A DNA stretch of 64,000 bases from MAG-120531 sp963934855 (GCA_963934855.1 CAWWAC010000002.1:124001-188000), one strand, 5' to 3'. Counted from the stretch's first letter, positions 53,800-62,476 are shown. Made by a program: numbers and translations. Notes: generated by a model not told the origin, from the sequence alone.

Positions 53800-55161
53800 A
53801 TGGCAAAATTTGAACTAAAACTTCCTCAAATGGGGGAGAGTGTTGCTGAAGCTACTATTATTTCTTGGATTAAAGAAGTGGGAGATGTTATTGAACAAGA
53901 TGAAGCGGTGTTAGAAATTGCTACTGACAAGGTAGACACAGAGGTTCCAAGTGAAGTCACTGGTATTCTTTTAGAAAAGCGTTTTGAAGTAGATCAGGTG
54001 GTGCAGGTTGGAGATGTAATTGCAGTGATAGAAATAAAAGGAGATTCTTCTTTAGGGGTATCGGCTGTAGGCCAAAAAGATGAAAAAGAGCCGCATGAGA
54101 CTGCTCCTCAAATTACTAATGAGGTGCCATTTGTGCCACAGCCTAATGAGGTGCTTAAAACTTCACCTTTAGCTTCTGTTTCTGCAGAAGAGCAACGTTT
54201 TTATTCTCCATTGGTGAAAAATATTGCTAAAGAAGAGGGGCTTTCTGCCCTAGATTTAGCCACTATTTCTGGAACAGGAAGCGAAGGGAGGGTCACTAAA
54301 AATGACATTCTTACTTATATAGCTCAGAGAAAGCTTGGCGCAGCTGTTAAAACAGCTGGCCCTGAAAGCTCTGAAGCAGTTAGACAAACTACCGAGTTGG
54401 CAACCACATCATCAATTACATCTACAACCGTTTCTGCTGTTAAGGCCTCACAGTCTGGTGAAGTAGTTCCTATGAGTAGGATGGGAAAACTTATTGCGCA
54501 GCATATGGTTCAGAGCGTTCAGACCTCTGCTCATGTTCAAAGCTTTATAGAAGTAGATGTCACAAATGTGGTGGCTTGGAGAAATAAGGTGAAAGCAGCA
54601 TTTGAAACTAGAGAAGGAGAAAAACTCACTTTTACTCCAATTTTTTTGGAAGCTGTTACTTTGGCCATAAAGAAACACCCTATGATGAATGTTTCTCTAG
54701 AGGGCGATCAGATTGTTAAGCACAAAAATATTAACTTAGGAATGGCTGCTGCACTTCCAGACGGTAACTTGATAGTACCTGTTATAAAAAACGCAGACCA
54801 GTTAAATTTAACTGGTATGACAAAAATGGTCAATGACTTGGCATTGAGAGCTAGAAACAACACACTCAAACCTGACGATATTAAGGGGGGTACTTATACG
54901 GTGACTAATGTGGGTTCTTTTGGTAGTGTATTTGGAACGCCAATTATAAACCAGCCTCAAGTAGGAATTTTAGCGCTGGGTGCTATTCGTAAAATGCCAG
55001 CTGTTATTGAAACTCCAGAGGGAGACTTTATAGGCATTCGCTCTAAAATGTTCCTATCTCATTCCTACGACCACAGGGTTATTAATGGGGCTTTAGGAGG
55101 GATGTTTATTAAAACTATTGCAGATTATTTGGAAGCTTGGGATCCTAATACACCCATTTAG
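53800..55161 (+). CDS. 2-oxo acid dehydrogenase E2 (dihydrolipoamide acyltransferase)
   Basis: 453 residues. Lipoyl domain with Lys44 in EIATDKVDTEVPSE; Ala/Ser/Thr-rich linkers; peripheral-subunit-binding domain (about 137-175, YSPLVKNIAKEEGLS...GRVTKNDI); catalytic domain ending SHSYDHRVINGALGG with His425. The Asp usual four residues after the catalytic His (HRVVDG) is Asn429 here. One lipoyl domain suggests a branched-chain or 2-oxoglutarate type complex rather than pyruvate, but no E1 or E3 gene is near. TATTTTTG -7 element at 53755-53762. Confidence 0.93.
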   Translation: MAKFELKLPQMGESVAEATIISWIKEVGDVIEQDEAVLEIATDKVDTEVPSEVTGILLEKRFEVDQVVQVGDVIAVIEIKGDSSLGVSAVGQKDEKEPHETAPQITNEVPFVPQPNEVLKTSPLASVSAEEQRFYSPLVKNIAKEEGLSALDLATISGTGSEGRVTKNDILTYIAQRKLGAAVKTAGPESSEAVRQTTELATTSSITSTTVSAVKASQSGEVVPMSRMGKLIAQHMVQSVQTSAHVQSFIEVDVTNVVAWRNKVKAAFETREGEKLTFTPIFLEAVTLAIKKHPMMNVSLEGDQIVKHKNINLGMAAALPDGNLIVPVIKNADQLNLTGMTKMVNDLALRARNNTLKPDDIKGGTYTVTNVGSFGSVFGTPIINQPQVGILALGAIRKMPAVIETPEGDFIGIRSKMFLSHSYDHRVINGALGGMFIKTIADYLEAWDPNTPI

Positions 55162-55162
55162 A

Positions 55163-55954
55163 ATGAAATACACAAGGATATTTTTTTTAATTTTAATATG
55201 TGTGAGTTTCTCAGGATACTCACAGTACAAGGAGTTAATAGTTTCTTATGATAAAAAAGAATTTGTAAATGATCAGGGCAGTATGCCATACGCTATTTTA
55301 TTGCCTGAAAATTACGATTCCTCCAAGAAGTACCCGATGCTTCTTTTTTTACACGGTGCTGGGGAAAGAGGGAATGATAATGAGTCTCAGTTGCTGCACG
55401 GATCTGCTCTATTTACGTCAGCCTCTTTTAGAAAAAATTATCCTGCTATTGTAGTATTTCCTCAATGTGAAAAAGGAGATTATTGGAGTAATGTGAAAAA
55501 GGAAAAACCTTTAGATGGAGGAGCTACTTTTAGTTTTTACAGGCGAGGAAAACCCACTAAGGCTATGACGCTTGTTCAGAATTTGTTAGATGAACTCCTA
55601 GAGAATTTACCTGTAGACAAAGATCGTTTATATGTGGGGGGGCTTTCTATGGGTGGGATGGGAACTTTTGAAATTGTCAGAAGAAACCCAAGACTTTTTG
55701 CAGCTGCCTTTCCTATTTGTGGTGGTGCTGCTCCAAAAGGATTTAGAAAATATAAAAGACCAGCTTGGTGGGTATTTCATGGGCTTGCAGACCCCGTAGT
55801 GCCTTATCAATTTTCTACAGAAATGGTAAAGGGTCTGGAGAAAGTAAAAGTTCAGCCACGTTATTCACTCTATCAAGGAGTGGGACATAACAGTTGGGAT
55901 AACGCTTTTAAAGAGACTTCTTTATTTCCTTGGTTGTTTTCTCAGTCTAAGTAA
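55163..55954 (+). CDS. Secreted alpha/beta-hydrolase (esterase/peptidase-like)
   Basis: 263 residues from ATG 55163, one base after the E2 stop, with signal peptide MKYTRIFFLILICVSFSGYS. Complete triad: Ser162 (VGGLSMGGMG), Asp210 (HGLADPVVP), His242 (GVGHNSWDN); oxyanion region LFLHGAGERGN. The MPYAILLPENYDSSKKYPMLLFLHGAGERG pattern is that of poly-hydroxyalkanoate depolymerase/S9-like secreted esterases. Substrate unknown. Same strand and touching the E2 gene, so maybe co-transcribed. Confidence 0.9.
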   Translation: MKYTRIFFLILICVSFSGYSQYKELIVSYDKKEFVNDQGSMPYAILLPENYDSSKKYPMLLFLHGAGERGNDNESQLLHGSALFTSASFRKNYPAIVVFPQCEKGDYWSNVKKEKPLDGGATFSFYRRGKPTKAMTLVQNLLDELLENLPVDKDRLYVGGLSMGGMGTFEIVRRNPRLFAAAFPICGGAAPKGFRKYKRPAWWVFHGLADPVVPYQFSTEMVKGLEKVKVQPRYSLYQGVGHNSWDNAFKETSLFPWLFSQSK

Positions 55955-55997
55955 TCCTTTATGTTAAATAGGAACAGACTTTAGTGCTGTTATATCC

Positions 55998-56005
55998 TAT
56001 ATTTG
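55998..56005 (+). promoter_or_regulatory. -7 element directly before the exonuclease ATG
   Basis: TATATTTG ends three bases before ATG 56009. If used, the mRNA would start at or next to the ATG, i.e. be leaderless. No good TTG at -33. Confidence 0.5.
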
Positions 56006-56008
56006 AAT

Positions 56009-56797
56009 ATGGAAAGTATACAACTAAAATTACAGAGACCTATTTGTTTTTTTGATCTAGAAACTACTGGAGTTCAAGTAGCTAAAGATAGGATTGTAGA
56101 AATAGCTATTTTAAAGGTTTTCCCCAATGGAAATAAGGAAAGCAAAACCTGGCTAGTAAATCCAGAAATGCATATTCCAGAAGAGGTGGTAGCAGTACAT
56201 GGAATTACTGACGAAAAAGTGGCTCATGAGCCTACTTTTAAAAAATTGGCTAAAGAAATTTACACCCTTATAAAAGATTCTGATCTAGGAGGTTTTAATT
56301 CTGACCGTTTTGACATCCCTATTCTCGCTGAAGAAATGCTGCGAGCGGGGGTAGATTTTGACATGAAAAATAGAGTTTCTGTAGATGTTCAGACCATTTT
56401 TCACAAGATGGAAAAAAGAACATTAGGAGCAGCCTATCAATTCTATTGCAATAAAGAATTAGTTAATGCCCATGCGGCTGCCGCAGACACCCTAGCTACA
56501 TATGAAGTTTTATTGGCGCAACTAGTCACTTATTCAGACTTAAAGAACGATATAAAATTTCTTTCTGAGTTTTCAAGCAGGAAGAAATCACTTGATTTTG
56601 CAGGTTTTATTATTGAAGATAAAGATGGAGCTCCTGTTTTTTCTTTTGGAAAACACAAGTTTAAAAAGGTTCAAGAGGTCTTGGAGGCTGAGCCTGGATA
56701 TTTTAGTTGGATCATGCAGGCAGATTTCCCACTATACACTAAAAAAGTACTTACTCAACTCCGTATGGCAGGATTTAATAACACGCTAAAAAAGTAA
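56009..56797 (+). CDS. DnaQ-like 3'-5' exonuclease
   Basis: 262 residues from ATG 56009 (an in-frame TTG at 56003 lies inside the -7 element). DEDDh exonuclease: Asp16 and Glu18 (FFDLETTGV), VVAVHGITDEKV, Asp in GGFNSDRFDIPIL, and the HxAxxD end NAHAAAADTLATYEVL. The extra C-terminal segment of about 80 residues (FIIEDKDGAPVFSFGKHK...EAEPGYFSWIMQADFP) resembles the DUF3820-like tail of flavobacterial exonucleases. Probably acts on DNA or RNA ends; not the PolIII epsilon subunit for certain. Confidence 0.9.
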   Translation: MESIQLKLQRPICFFDLETTGVQVAKDRIVEIAILKVFPNGNKESKTWLVNPEMHIPEEVVAVHGITDEKVAHEPTFKKLAKEIYTLIKDSDLGGFNSDRFDIPILAEEMLRAGVDFDMKNRVSVDVQTIFHKMEKRTLGAAYQFYCNKELVNAHAAAADTLATYEVLLAQLVTYSDLKNDIKFLSEFSSRKKSLDFAGFIIEDKDGAPVFSFGKHKFKKVQEVLEAEPGYFSWIMQADFPLYTKKVLTQLRMAGFNNTLKK

Positions 56798-56801
56798 TAC
56801 T

Positions 56802-57413
56802 ATGAAGATTATTTGTATTGGTCGTAATTATGTAGATCATATTTCTGAACTTTCTAATGAAAGACCCTCTGAACCTATTGTTTTTATTAAGCCAGATTCT
56901 GCGGTACTTCCTAATGAACAAGATTTTTATATTCCAGATTTCTCCTCAGATATTCATTATGAAGTAGAGGTTTTGGTGAAGATAAAAAAGGTAGGCAAAC
57001 ACATTGCTTCTGAGTTTTCTAATTTGTATTATGATGAGGTTGGTTTGGGTATTGATTTTACGGCTAGAGACCTTCAAGATAAATTAAAAGCAAAAGGATT
57101 GCCTTGGGAAAAATGCAAGGGTTTTGACGGATCTGCTGTCATTGGAAATTGGCTTTCTAAAGCACAGTTTAAAGATCTAAATAACCTTGATTTTGAGCTG
57201 CAAAAAAATGGGGTGACTGTTCAAAAAAGTAATACTTCTCATATGTTGTGGTCAATAGATGAAATTATTTCATCTATATCTGCCTTTTTTACTCTTAAAA
57301 AAGGCGATATTATTTTTACGGGTACACCTGCAGGAGTAGGCCCTGTTTCTGTAAATGATATATTAGAGGGTTTCTTGGAAGGGGAGTCTATGTTTAAAAC
57401 GGCCATTAAATAG
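56802..57413 (+). CDS. Fumarylacetoacetate hydrolase (FAH) family protein
   Basis: 203 residues: KIICIGRNYVDHISEL start, metal site HYEVEVLVKI with two Glu, IDFTARDLQDKLKAKGLPWEKCKGFDGSA, and TGTPAGVGPV. Bacterial members hydrolyse or isomerise acylpyruvates or oxaloacetate (decarboxylase/tautomerase). Four bp after the exonuclease gene. Substrate not predictable. Confidence 0.92.
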   Translation: MKIICIGRNYVDHISELSNERPSEPIVFIKPDSAVLPNEQDFYIPDFSSDIHYEVEVLVKIKKVGKHIASEFSNLYYDEVGLGIDFTARDLQDKLKAKGLPWEKCKGFDGSAVIGNWLSKAQFKDLNNLDFELQKNGVTVQKSNTSHMLWSIDEIISSISAFFTLKKGDIIFTGTPAGVGPVSVNDILEGFLEGESMFKTAIK

Positions 57414-57435
57414 CGAAGACCTTAAAAATATAGCT

Positions 57436-57777
57436 ATGATGTATGAACTCTCCAGGTTAGAGGCTATTGCAGAGGGAGATCAAGAATTTATGATTAAGGT
57501 TCTTAAAGTTTTTGTGATAGAAGTGATGGAAGATTTGATACGCATGCGGGTAGCTTTTCAGCAAAATAATTTATTAGAGCTCTCTAAATTAGCTCATAAA
57601 ATAAAGCCTAATCTTGTTCTAATAGGGATAAAAGGGGCTTCTGAGAGCTGCTTAAAAATAGAAAAAAACAAATTAGACCCTATGCCTTTAGAGCTTCTAA
57701 ATTTTCATTTAGTACAAGTAGAAACCGCTGTAAGGGAAGTGGTACTGGCACTACAATTGGCTTATAAATTATCATGA
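57436..57777 (+). CDS. Stand-alone histidine phosphotransfer (Hpt) protein
   Basis: 113 residues, all helical. Phospho-acceptor His54 in LSKLAHKIKPNLVLIG, preceded by VMEDLIRMRVAFQQNN, an Hpt bundle. Stop overlaps the cinA start by 4 bp (ATGA), so the two are coupled. No histidine kinase or response regulator occurs in the window, so the partner is elsewhere. Alternative start at the next ATG (57439) is possible. Confidence 0.82.
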   Translation: MMYELSRLEAIAEGDQEFMIKVLKVFVIEVMEDLIRMRVAFQQNNLLELSKLAHKIKPNLVLIGIKGASESCLKIEKNKLDPMPLELLNFHLVQVETAVREVVLALQLAYKLS

Positions 57778-59021
57778 AAGCAAAAATCATTACTATTGGA
57801 GATGAAATTCTCATAGGACAAATTGTAGATACAAATGCTACATTCATAGCACAAGAGCTGAACAAAATTGGAGTGAGTGTAGTAGAAATGCTTTCCATCC
57901 AAGACCATACTCAAGAAATTCTAAAAGCTTTATTACAGGCGCAAGACACTGTAGATATAGTGCTTATTACCGGAGGACTTGGCCCCACTAAAGATGATAT
58001 TACCAAGGCGGCACTATGTACCTATTTCAATGATACATTGGTAGAGAATGGAGCAGTTTTGGCACATATTAAAGAGTTGTTTGAGAAGTTTATTAGCACT
58101 AAAATAAATGACTCAAATCTAACTCAAGCCTTATTGCCATCTAAAGCACTTGTCTTGCACAATGCGTATGGTACTGCATCTGGGATGTGGTTGAAACAAG
58201 GAAATACTGTATTTGTTTCTATGCCTGGAGTTCCTTTTGAAATGAAAGCGCTCATGAAGGAGCAAGTAATTCCTAAAGTGATGGCAGAATTTGAACGTCC
58301 TTATATTATTCACAAGACCATTCAGACTTATGGTGTTGGAGAATCTGCCATTGCAGCAGATATAGAAGACTGGGAGACAGCGCTTCCGCCTCATATAAAG
58401 TTGGCTTATTTGCCTAGTTTAGGAAAAGTTAGACTTAGAATATCTGCCAAAGGCTTGCATAAGGAGTTGTTAGAAAAAGAAGTAGAAGACCAATTAAAAG
58501 TGGTTCTTCCTATATTGGGTAGCATTGTTTACGGTTTTGAAACTTCAGATGTCTTAGAGGTGATAGTGGCTAAAATGCTTACAGATAAAAAAAGAACTTT
58601 AGCACTTGCAGAGAGTTGTACGGGAGGTGCCTTAGCTGCTGCTTTTACCGCCATACCAGGAGCTTCTACTTATTTTAAAGGGGCTGTAGTAGCCTATGAA
58701 ACACAACAAAAAATTAAGGTTTTAGGAGTTTCAGAGTCTTTAATAGCCACTCATTCTGTTGTCAGTGAGGAAGTAGCAATAGCTATGGCTGCTGGTGTTC
58801 AGAGACTTATGAAAACTGATTTTGCAGTGGCTACCACGGGGAATGCAGGTCCTTTAAAAGGTGATTCTGAGGCCGCCTTGGGGACAGTATGTATTGCAAT
58901 TGCTTCACCGTCAGGTGTATATGCTCAAACATTCTCTATGGGTAACCACAGAGAGCGTATTGTTCAGAAGGCTTTAAGCAAGGCTTTAGAGCTTTTACAA
59001 AAAGAAATTATAAAATTCTAA
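57774..59021 (+). CDS. cinA: CinA family protein (nicotinamide-nucleotide amidase)
   Basis: 415 residues, two domains. N-terminal molybdopterin-binding-like domain (AKIITIGDEILIGQIVDTN, ITGGLGPTKDDITK, MPGVPFEMKAL); C-terminal NMN deamidase (about 255-415) with ALAESCTGGALAAAFTAIPGAS. Recycles NMN to NAMN and hydrolyses ADP-ribose-type compounds. Translationally coupled to the Hpt gene. Confidence 0.96.
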   Translation: MKAKIITIGDEILIGQIVDTNATFIAQELNKIGVSVVEMLSIQDHTQEILKALLQAQDTVDIVLITGGLGPTKDDITKAALCTYFNDTLVENGAVLAHIKELFEKFISTKINDSNLTQALLPSKALVLHNAYGTASGMWLKQGNTVFVSMPGVPFEMKALMKEQVIPKVMAEFERPYIIHKTIQTYGVGESAIAADIEDWETALPPHIKLAYLPSLGKVRLRISAKGLHKELLEKEVEDQLKVVLPILGSIVYGFETSDVLEVIVAKMLTDKKRTLALAESCTGGALAAAFTAIPGASTYFKGAVVAYETQQKIKVLGVSESLIATHSVVSEEVAIAMAAGVQRLMKTDFAVATTGNAGPLKGDSEAALGTVCIAIASPSGVYAQTFSMGNHRERIVQKALSKALELLQKEIIKF

Positions 59022-59030
59022 AAAAGATTT

Positions 59031-59061
59031 TTGTAGGAGACATAAAAAAGGTATAAATTTG
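59031..59061 (+). promoter_or_regulatory. rpmB promoter
   Basis: TTG (59031-59033), 20-bp spacer, TAAATTTG (59054-59061). Starts the rpmB-rpmG-DUF4295 unit; leader of about 25 nt before rpmB. Confidence 0.75.
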
Positions 59062-59094
59062 CATCCTGTTTAAAATAACTCATAAAGAAGCGAG

Positions 59095-59331
59095 ATGTCT
59101 AAAGTTTGTGAAATTACTGGAAAGAAAGCCATGGTAGGAAACAATGTTTCCTTCTCTATAAATAAGACCAAGAGAAAGTTTGAGGTAAACCTTTCTAAAA
59201 AGCGTTTCTATATTCCTGAAGAGGATCGTTGGATCACTTTAAAGGTTTCTACTAGAGCTCTTAAGAGCATTAACAAAAAAGGAATTTTTGCTGTTTTAAA
59301 AGAAGCAGCAAAGAACGGATTAGTTAAGTAA
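59095..59331 (+). CDS. rpmB: 50S ribosomal protein bL28
   Basis: 78 residues: SKVCEITGKKAMVGNNVSFS and the KRKFEVNLSKKRFYIPEEDRWITLKVSTRALKSI core. Basic rRNA-binding protein. First of three small ribosomal-protein genes. No SD sequence. Confidence 0.97.
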   Translation: MSKVCEITGKKAMVGNNVSFSINKTKRKFEVNLSKKRFYIPEEDRWITLKVSTRALKSINKKGIFAVLKEAAKNGLVK

Positions 59332-59349
59332 TCCTAAAATAATAATAAG

Positions 59350-59532
59350 ATGGCTAAGAAAGGCAATAGAATTCAGGTTATTTTAGAATGTACAGAGCAC
59401 AAGGAGTCTGGTGTTGCTGGAACTTCTAGGTACATTACAACTAAAAATAAAAAGAACACGCCAGACAGAATGGAGATTAAGAAGTTCAATCCTATTCTTA
59501 AGCGCATGACTGTTCATAAAGAAATTAAATAA
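59350..59532 (+). CDS. rpmG: 50S ribosomal protein bL33
   Basis: 60 residues: RIQVILECTEHKESGVAGTSRYITTKNKKNTPDRMEIKKFNPILKRMTVHKEIK. The zinc-binding Cys pairs of the C+ form are missing (only one Cys, in ECTE), so this is the zinc-free form. Follows rpmB after 18 bp. Confidence 0.96.
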   Translation: MAKKGNRIQVILECTEHKESGVAGTSRYITTKNKKNTPDRMEIKKFNPILKRMTVHKEIK

Positions 59533-59538
59533 TAAGCC

Positions 59539-59691
59539 ATGGCAAAGAAGACAGTAGCATCCTTACAAACAAGTTCTAAAAGATTAACTAAAGCTATAAA
59601 AATGGTTCGTTCTCCAAAGAGCGGTGCCTATACTTTTGTTGAGTCAGTAATGACTCCAGAAGCAGTAGACGAGTGGTTGTCTAAAAAATAA
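59539..59691 (+). CDS. DUF4295 protein, probable ribosomal protein bL38
   Basis: 50 residues from ATG 59539: AKKTVASLQTSSKRLTKAIK, then MVRSPKSGAYTFVESVM and EAVDEWLSKK. Very basic N-terminus. DUF4295 is restricted to Bacteroidota; from memory it is the extra ribosomal protein named bL38 in the Flavobacterium johnsoniae ribosome structure. Its place six bp after rpmG in a ribosomal-protein unit supports that. Confidence 0.85.
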   Translation: MAKKTVASLQTSSKRLTKAIKMVRSPKSGAYTFVESVMTPEAVDEWLSKK

Positions 59692-59710
59692 TTGCATTCA
59701 GGTGCATCGT

Positions 59711-59746
59711 AAAAGCTGCTTTCTATTAGAGAGTGGCTTTTTTGTT
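59711..59746 (+). terminator. Terminator of the rpmB-rpmG-DUF4295 unit
   Basis: AAAAGC and GCTTTT close a hairpin with inner TTCT/AGAG pairs and small bulges, followed by a T-run (TTTTTTGTTTT). Imperfect but well placed, 20 bp after the stop. Confidence 0.65.
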
Positions 59747-59776
59747 TTATATCTTTACAAGTATTAATAACCATCC

Positions 59777-60736
59777 ATGAGTTTTTTTAAAAAAATATTC
59801 TCTTCTGATAAAAAAGAGACTTTAGATAAAGGTTTAGAGAAAACAAAATCTTCTTTTTTATATAAATTAGAAAAGGTTGTTGTTGGTAAAACTACTGTAG
59901 ACGAAGAAACCTTAGATCATTTAGAGGAAGTTTTGGTGAGCTCAGACGTGGGAGTAGCCACTACTCTCAAAATTATTGAAAGGATTGAAGCTAGGGTTAA
60001 GGCTGATAAATACGTTGGTTTAGAAGAGCTTAATCAGATATTAAAAGAAGAAATAGCTGGCCTTTTATCTGAGACTGCTCACAAGGAAATAGAAGATTTT
60101 TCAATCCCTAAAACAGGTCGTCCTCATGTCATTATGGTGGTGGGGGTTAATGGAGCTGGTAAAACAACCACAATTGGAAAACTATCCCATCAGTTTAAGT
60201 CTAAAGGACTTAAGGTGATTCTAGGAGCAGCAGATACTTTTAGGGCCGCTGCCATTGAGCAATTGGTGGTCTGGGCAGATAGGGTAGGAGTGCCTATTAT
60301 AAAACAGCAAATGGGTAGTGACCCTGCTTCCGTTGCATTTGACGCTCTTAGTGCGGGGGTGGCGCAAAACGCCGATGTGGTAATTATTGATACAGCGGGA
60401 CGTTTGCACAACAAAGTAAACCTAATGAACGAATTGGCTAAAGTAAAAAGAGTAATGGAAAAAGTGATTCCAGGCGCTCCTCATGAAGTCTTGTTGGTTT
60501 TAGATGGTTCTACAGGTCAAAACGCCTTTCAGCAAGCACTACAGTTTACAAAGGTCACAGAGGTAAATGCATTAGCTATTACCAAGTTAGACGGAACTGC
60601 CAAGGGAGGCGTTGTGATTGGAATTTCTGATCAATTTCAAATTCCTGTTAAATATATAGGAGTTGGAGAGGGTATTAATGACCTTCAAGTCTTTAATAAA
60701 TATGAATTTGTAGATTCCTTTTTTAATAGAAGTTAA
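59777..60736 (+). CDS. ftsY: Signal recognition particle receptor FtsY
   Basis: 319 residues, short acidic N-terminus, NG domain. GTPase motifs: GVNGAGKTTTIGKL (P-loop Lys129), DTFRAAAIEQL, DTAGRLHNK, TKLDGTAKGG and GVGEGINDLQVFN. Docks ribosome-SRP complexes at the membrane. Followed by rimO after 16 bp. Confidence 0.97.
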   Translation: MSFFKKIFSSDKKETLDKGLEKTKSSFLYKLEKVVVGKTTVDEETLDHLEEVLVSSDVGVATTLKIIERIEARVKADKYVGLEELNQILKEEIAGLLSETAHKEIEDFSIPKTGRPHVIMVVGVNGAGKTTTIGKLSHQFKSKGLKVILGAADTFRAAAIEQLVVWADRVGVPIIKQQMGSDPASVAFDALSAGVAQNADVVIIDTAGRLHNKVNLMNELAKVKRVMEKVIPGAPHEVLLVLDGSTGQNAFQQALQFTKVTEVNALAITKLDGTAKGGVVIGISDQFQIPVKYIGVGEGINDLQVFNKYEFVDSFFNRS

Positions 60737-60752
60737 TTTTTTATCTTTTTGT

Positions 60753-62069
60753 ATGCGTACTAAGTCTATTAAGGCCAATAAAATAAATGTAGTTACTCTT
60801 GGTTGTTCTAAAAACATCTATGATTCTGAAGTGTTAATGGGCCAATTAAAAGCCAATAACAAAGAGGTGGTTCACGAAGGAAAGGGTAATATAGTAGTTA
60901 TAAACACCTGTGGTTTTATTGCCAATGCCAAAGAGGAAAGCATTAATACCATACTGTCTTACGTAGCTCAAAAAGAGGCAGGAGAGGTAGATAAGGTTTT
61001 TGTTACTGGCTGCTTAAGTGAGCGCTATAAGCCAGATTTACAAAAGGAAATTCCTAATGTAGATGCTTATTTTGGTACTACAGAGCTTCCAAACTTATTA
61101 AAAGCCTTAGAGGCAGACTACAAACACGAATTAATTGGGGATAGATTAACTACCACGCCAAAAAACTATGCTTATTTAAAAATTGCAGAAGGCTGTGACA
61201 GGCCTTGTTCTTTCTGCGCCATTCCCCTTATGAGAGGAAAGCATAAAAGCACCCCCATAGAACAATTAGTGTCACAGGCAGAAGTTTTAGCTGCCAAAGG
61301 AGTAAAAGAACTTATTTTAATTGCTCAAGACCTTACTTATTACGGTTTAGACTTATATAAAAAGAGAAACTTGGCTGCTTTGTTAGAAGCTTTGGTTTTA
61401 GTAGATGGAATTTCTTGGATTAGATTACATTATGCCTTTCCAACTGGTTTTCCCTTAGAAGTTTTAGACCTTATGAAAAAGGAGCCTAAGATTTGTAATT
61501 ATATAGATATCCCACTTCAGCATATTTCAGACTCTATTTTAAAGAGTATGAGGCGGGGTACTACCAAAGCAAAGACAGATGCATTATTGGTGGAATTTAG
61601 GAACAGAGTCCCCGGAATGGCAATTAGGACTACCCTTATTGTTGGATATCCTGGTGAGACAGAAGAGGATTTTCAAATACTAAAACAATGGGTGCAAGAA
61701 ACTCGTTTTGACCGCCTTGGTTGTTTTACTTATAGTCATGAAGAGGACACTCACGCATACGCCCTAGAGGACAATGTGCCGCAGGATGTAAAAGAAGCCA
61801 GAGCAGCTGAAATCATGGACATTCAGGCACAAATATCTTGGGAACTCAATCAGGAAAAAGTGGGAGAAACCCTCCGTTGTGTAATTGATAGAAAAGAAGG
61901 TAATTTCTTTGTAGGAAGAACGGAATCTGATTCTCCAGATGTAGACAATGAGGTTTTAATAGATGCTAGTAAGTACTTCTTAAAAGTAGGTGACTTTGCT
62001 GCCGTTACTATTACAGAAGCTGGAGACTTTGATTTGTATGGAACTCCACTCGGAGTGGATCCGTTATAG
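60753..62069 (+). CDS. rimO: Ribosomal protein uS12 methylthiotransferase RimO
   Basis: Radical-SAM methylthiolation of Asp on uS12. 438 residues. N-terminal MTTase domain with Cys18, Cys53 and Cys87; radical SAM cluster Cys148, Cys152, Cys155 (GCDRPCSFCAIP); C-terminal TRAM domain (VGETLRCVIDRKEG...). The DIPLQH and TTLIVGYPGE blocks are present. The 170-bp gap after it (62070-62239) shows nothing recognisable. Confidence 0.97.
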   Translation: MRTKSIKANKINVVTLGCSKNIYDSEVLMGQLKANNKEVVHEGKGNIVVINTCGFIANAKEESINTILSYVAQKEAGEVDKVFVTGCLSERYKPDLQKEIPNVDAYFGTTELPNLLKALEADYKHELIGDRLTTTPKNYAYLKIAEGCDRPCSFCAIPLMRGKHKSTPIEQLVSQAEVLAAKGVKELILIAQDLTYYGLDLYKKRNLAALLEALVLVDGISWIRLHYAFPTGFPLEVLDLMKKEPKICNYIDIPLQHISDSILKSMRRGTTKAKTDALLVEFRNRVPGMAIRTTLIVGYPGETEEDFQILKQWVQETRFDRLGCFTYSHEEDTHAYALEDNVPQDVKEARAAEIMDIQAQISWELNQEKVGETLRCVIDRKEGNFFVGRTESDSPDVDNEVLIDASKYFLKVGDFAAVTITEAGDFDLYGTPLGVDPL

Positions 62070-62239
62070 AGCAAATGTGAAAATCAATTTGTAGTCCTAT
62101 TTTTTTCAACGCTTAAAATTTTTTTGCCAACTGATGCTAAAAGAGATATTCCAATGGTGTCGTACTAATAATTATTATTAAATATCCCGTTGTCATATTT
62201 ATATAGAATCCAGGTGTTTGGTCTAAATTTAAATACTTT

Positions 62240-62476
62240 TTATACTATTTTTTCGCCCCTATGGGGCTTAAGTGCGTCTCTAAAAATAATCATTTTTTCT
62301 TTTGGGACTATAATATAGGCTGTACTGTGCATGTCTGATAAGTCTTTGTATCCAGCTTCTATAGTTGAATAATTTTCTTGAACACAAAATTCTTCTAAGT
62401 GTTTTTGATGATGAATGGCAGTGAGAGACGCAGAAGGACCTCTAAAATCCCAAATGAGCTTAATTTGTTCTTCCAT
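62240..62476 (-). CDS. Conserved hypothetical protein, 78 aa
   Basis: MEEQIKLIWDFRGPSASLTAIHHQKHLEEF...SDMHSTAYIIVPKEKMIIFRDALKPHRGEKIV: small soluble protein that I recognise as recurrent in flavobacteria, without known function. Conserved-looking WDFRGP, HH-KHL and RDALKPHRG. Single gene on the minus strand between rimO and the SurA-like gene. Confidence 0.7.
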   Translation of the reverse strand: MEEQIKLIWDFRGPSASLTAIHHQKHLEEFCVQENYSTIEAGYKDLSDMHSTAYIIVPKEKMIIFRDALKPHRGEKIV

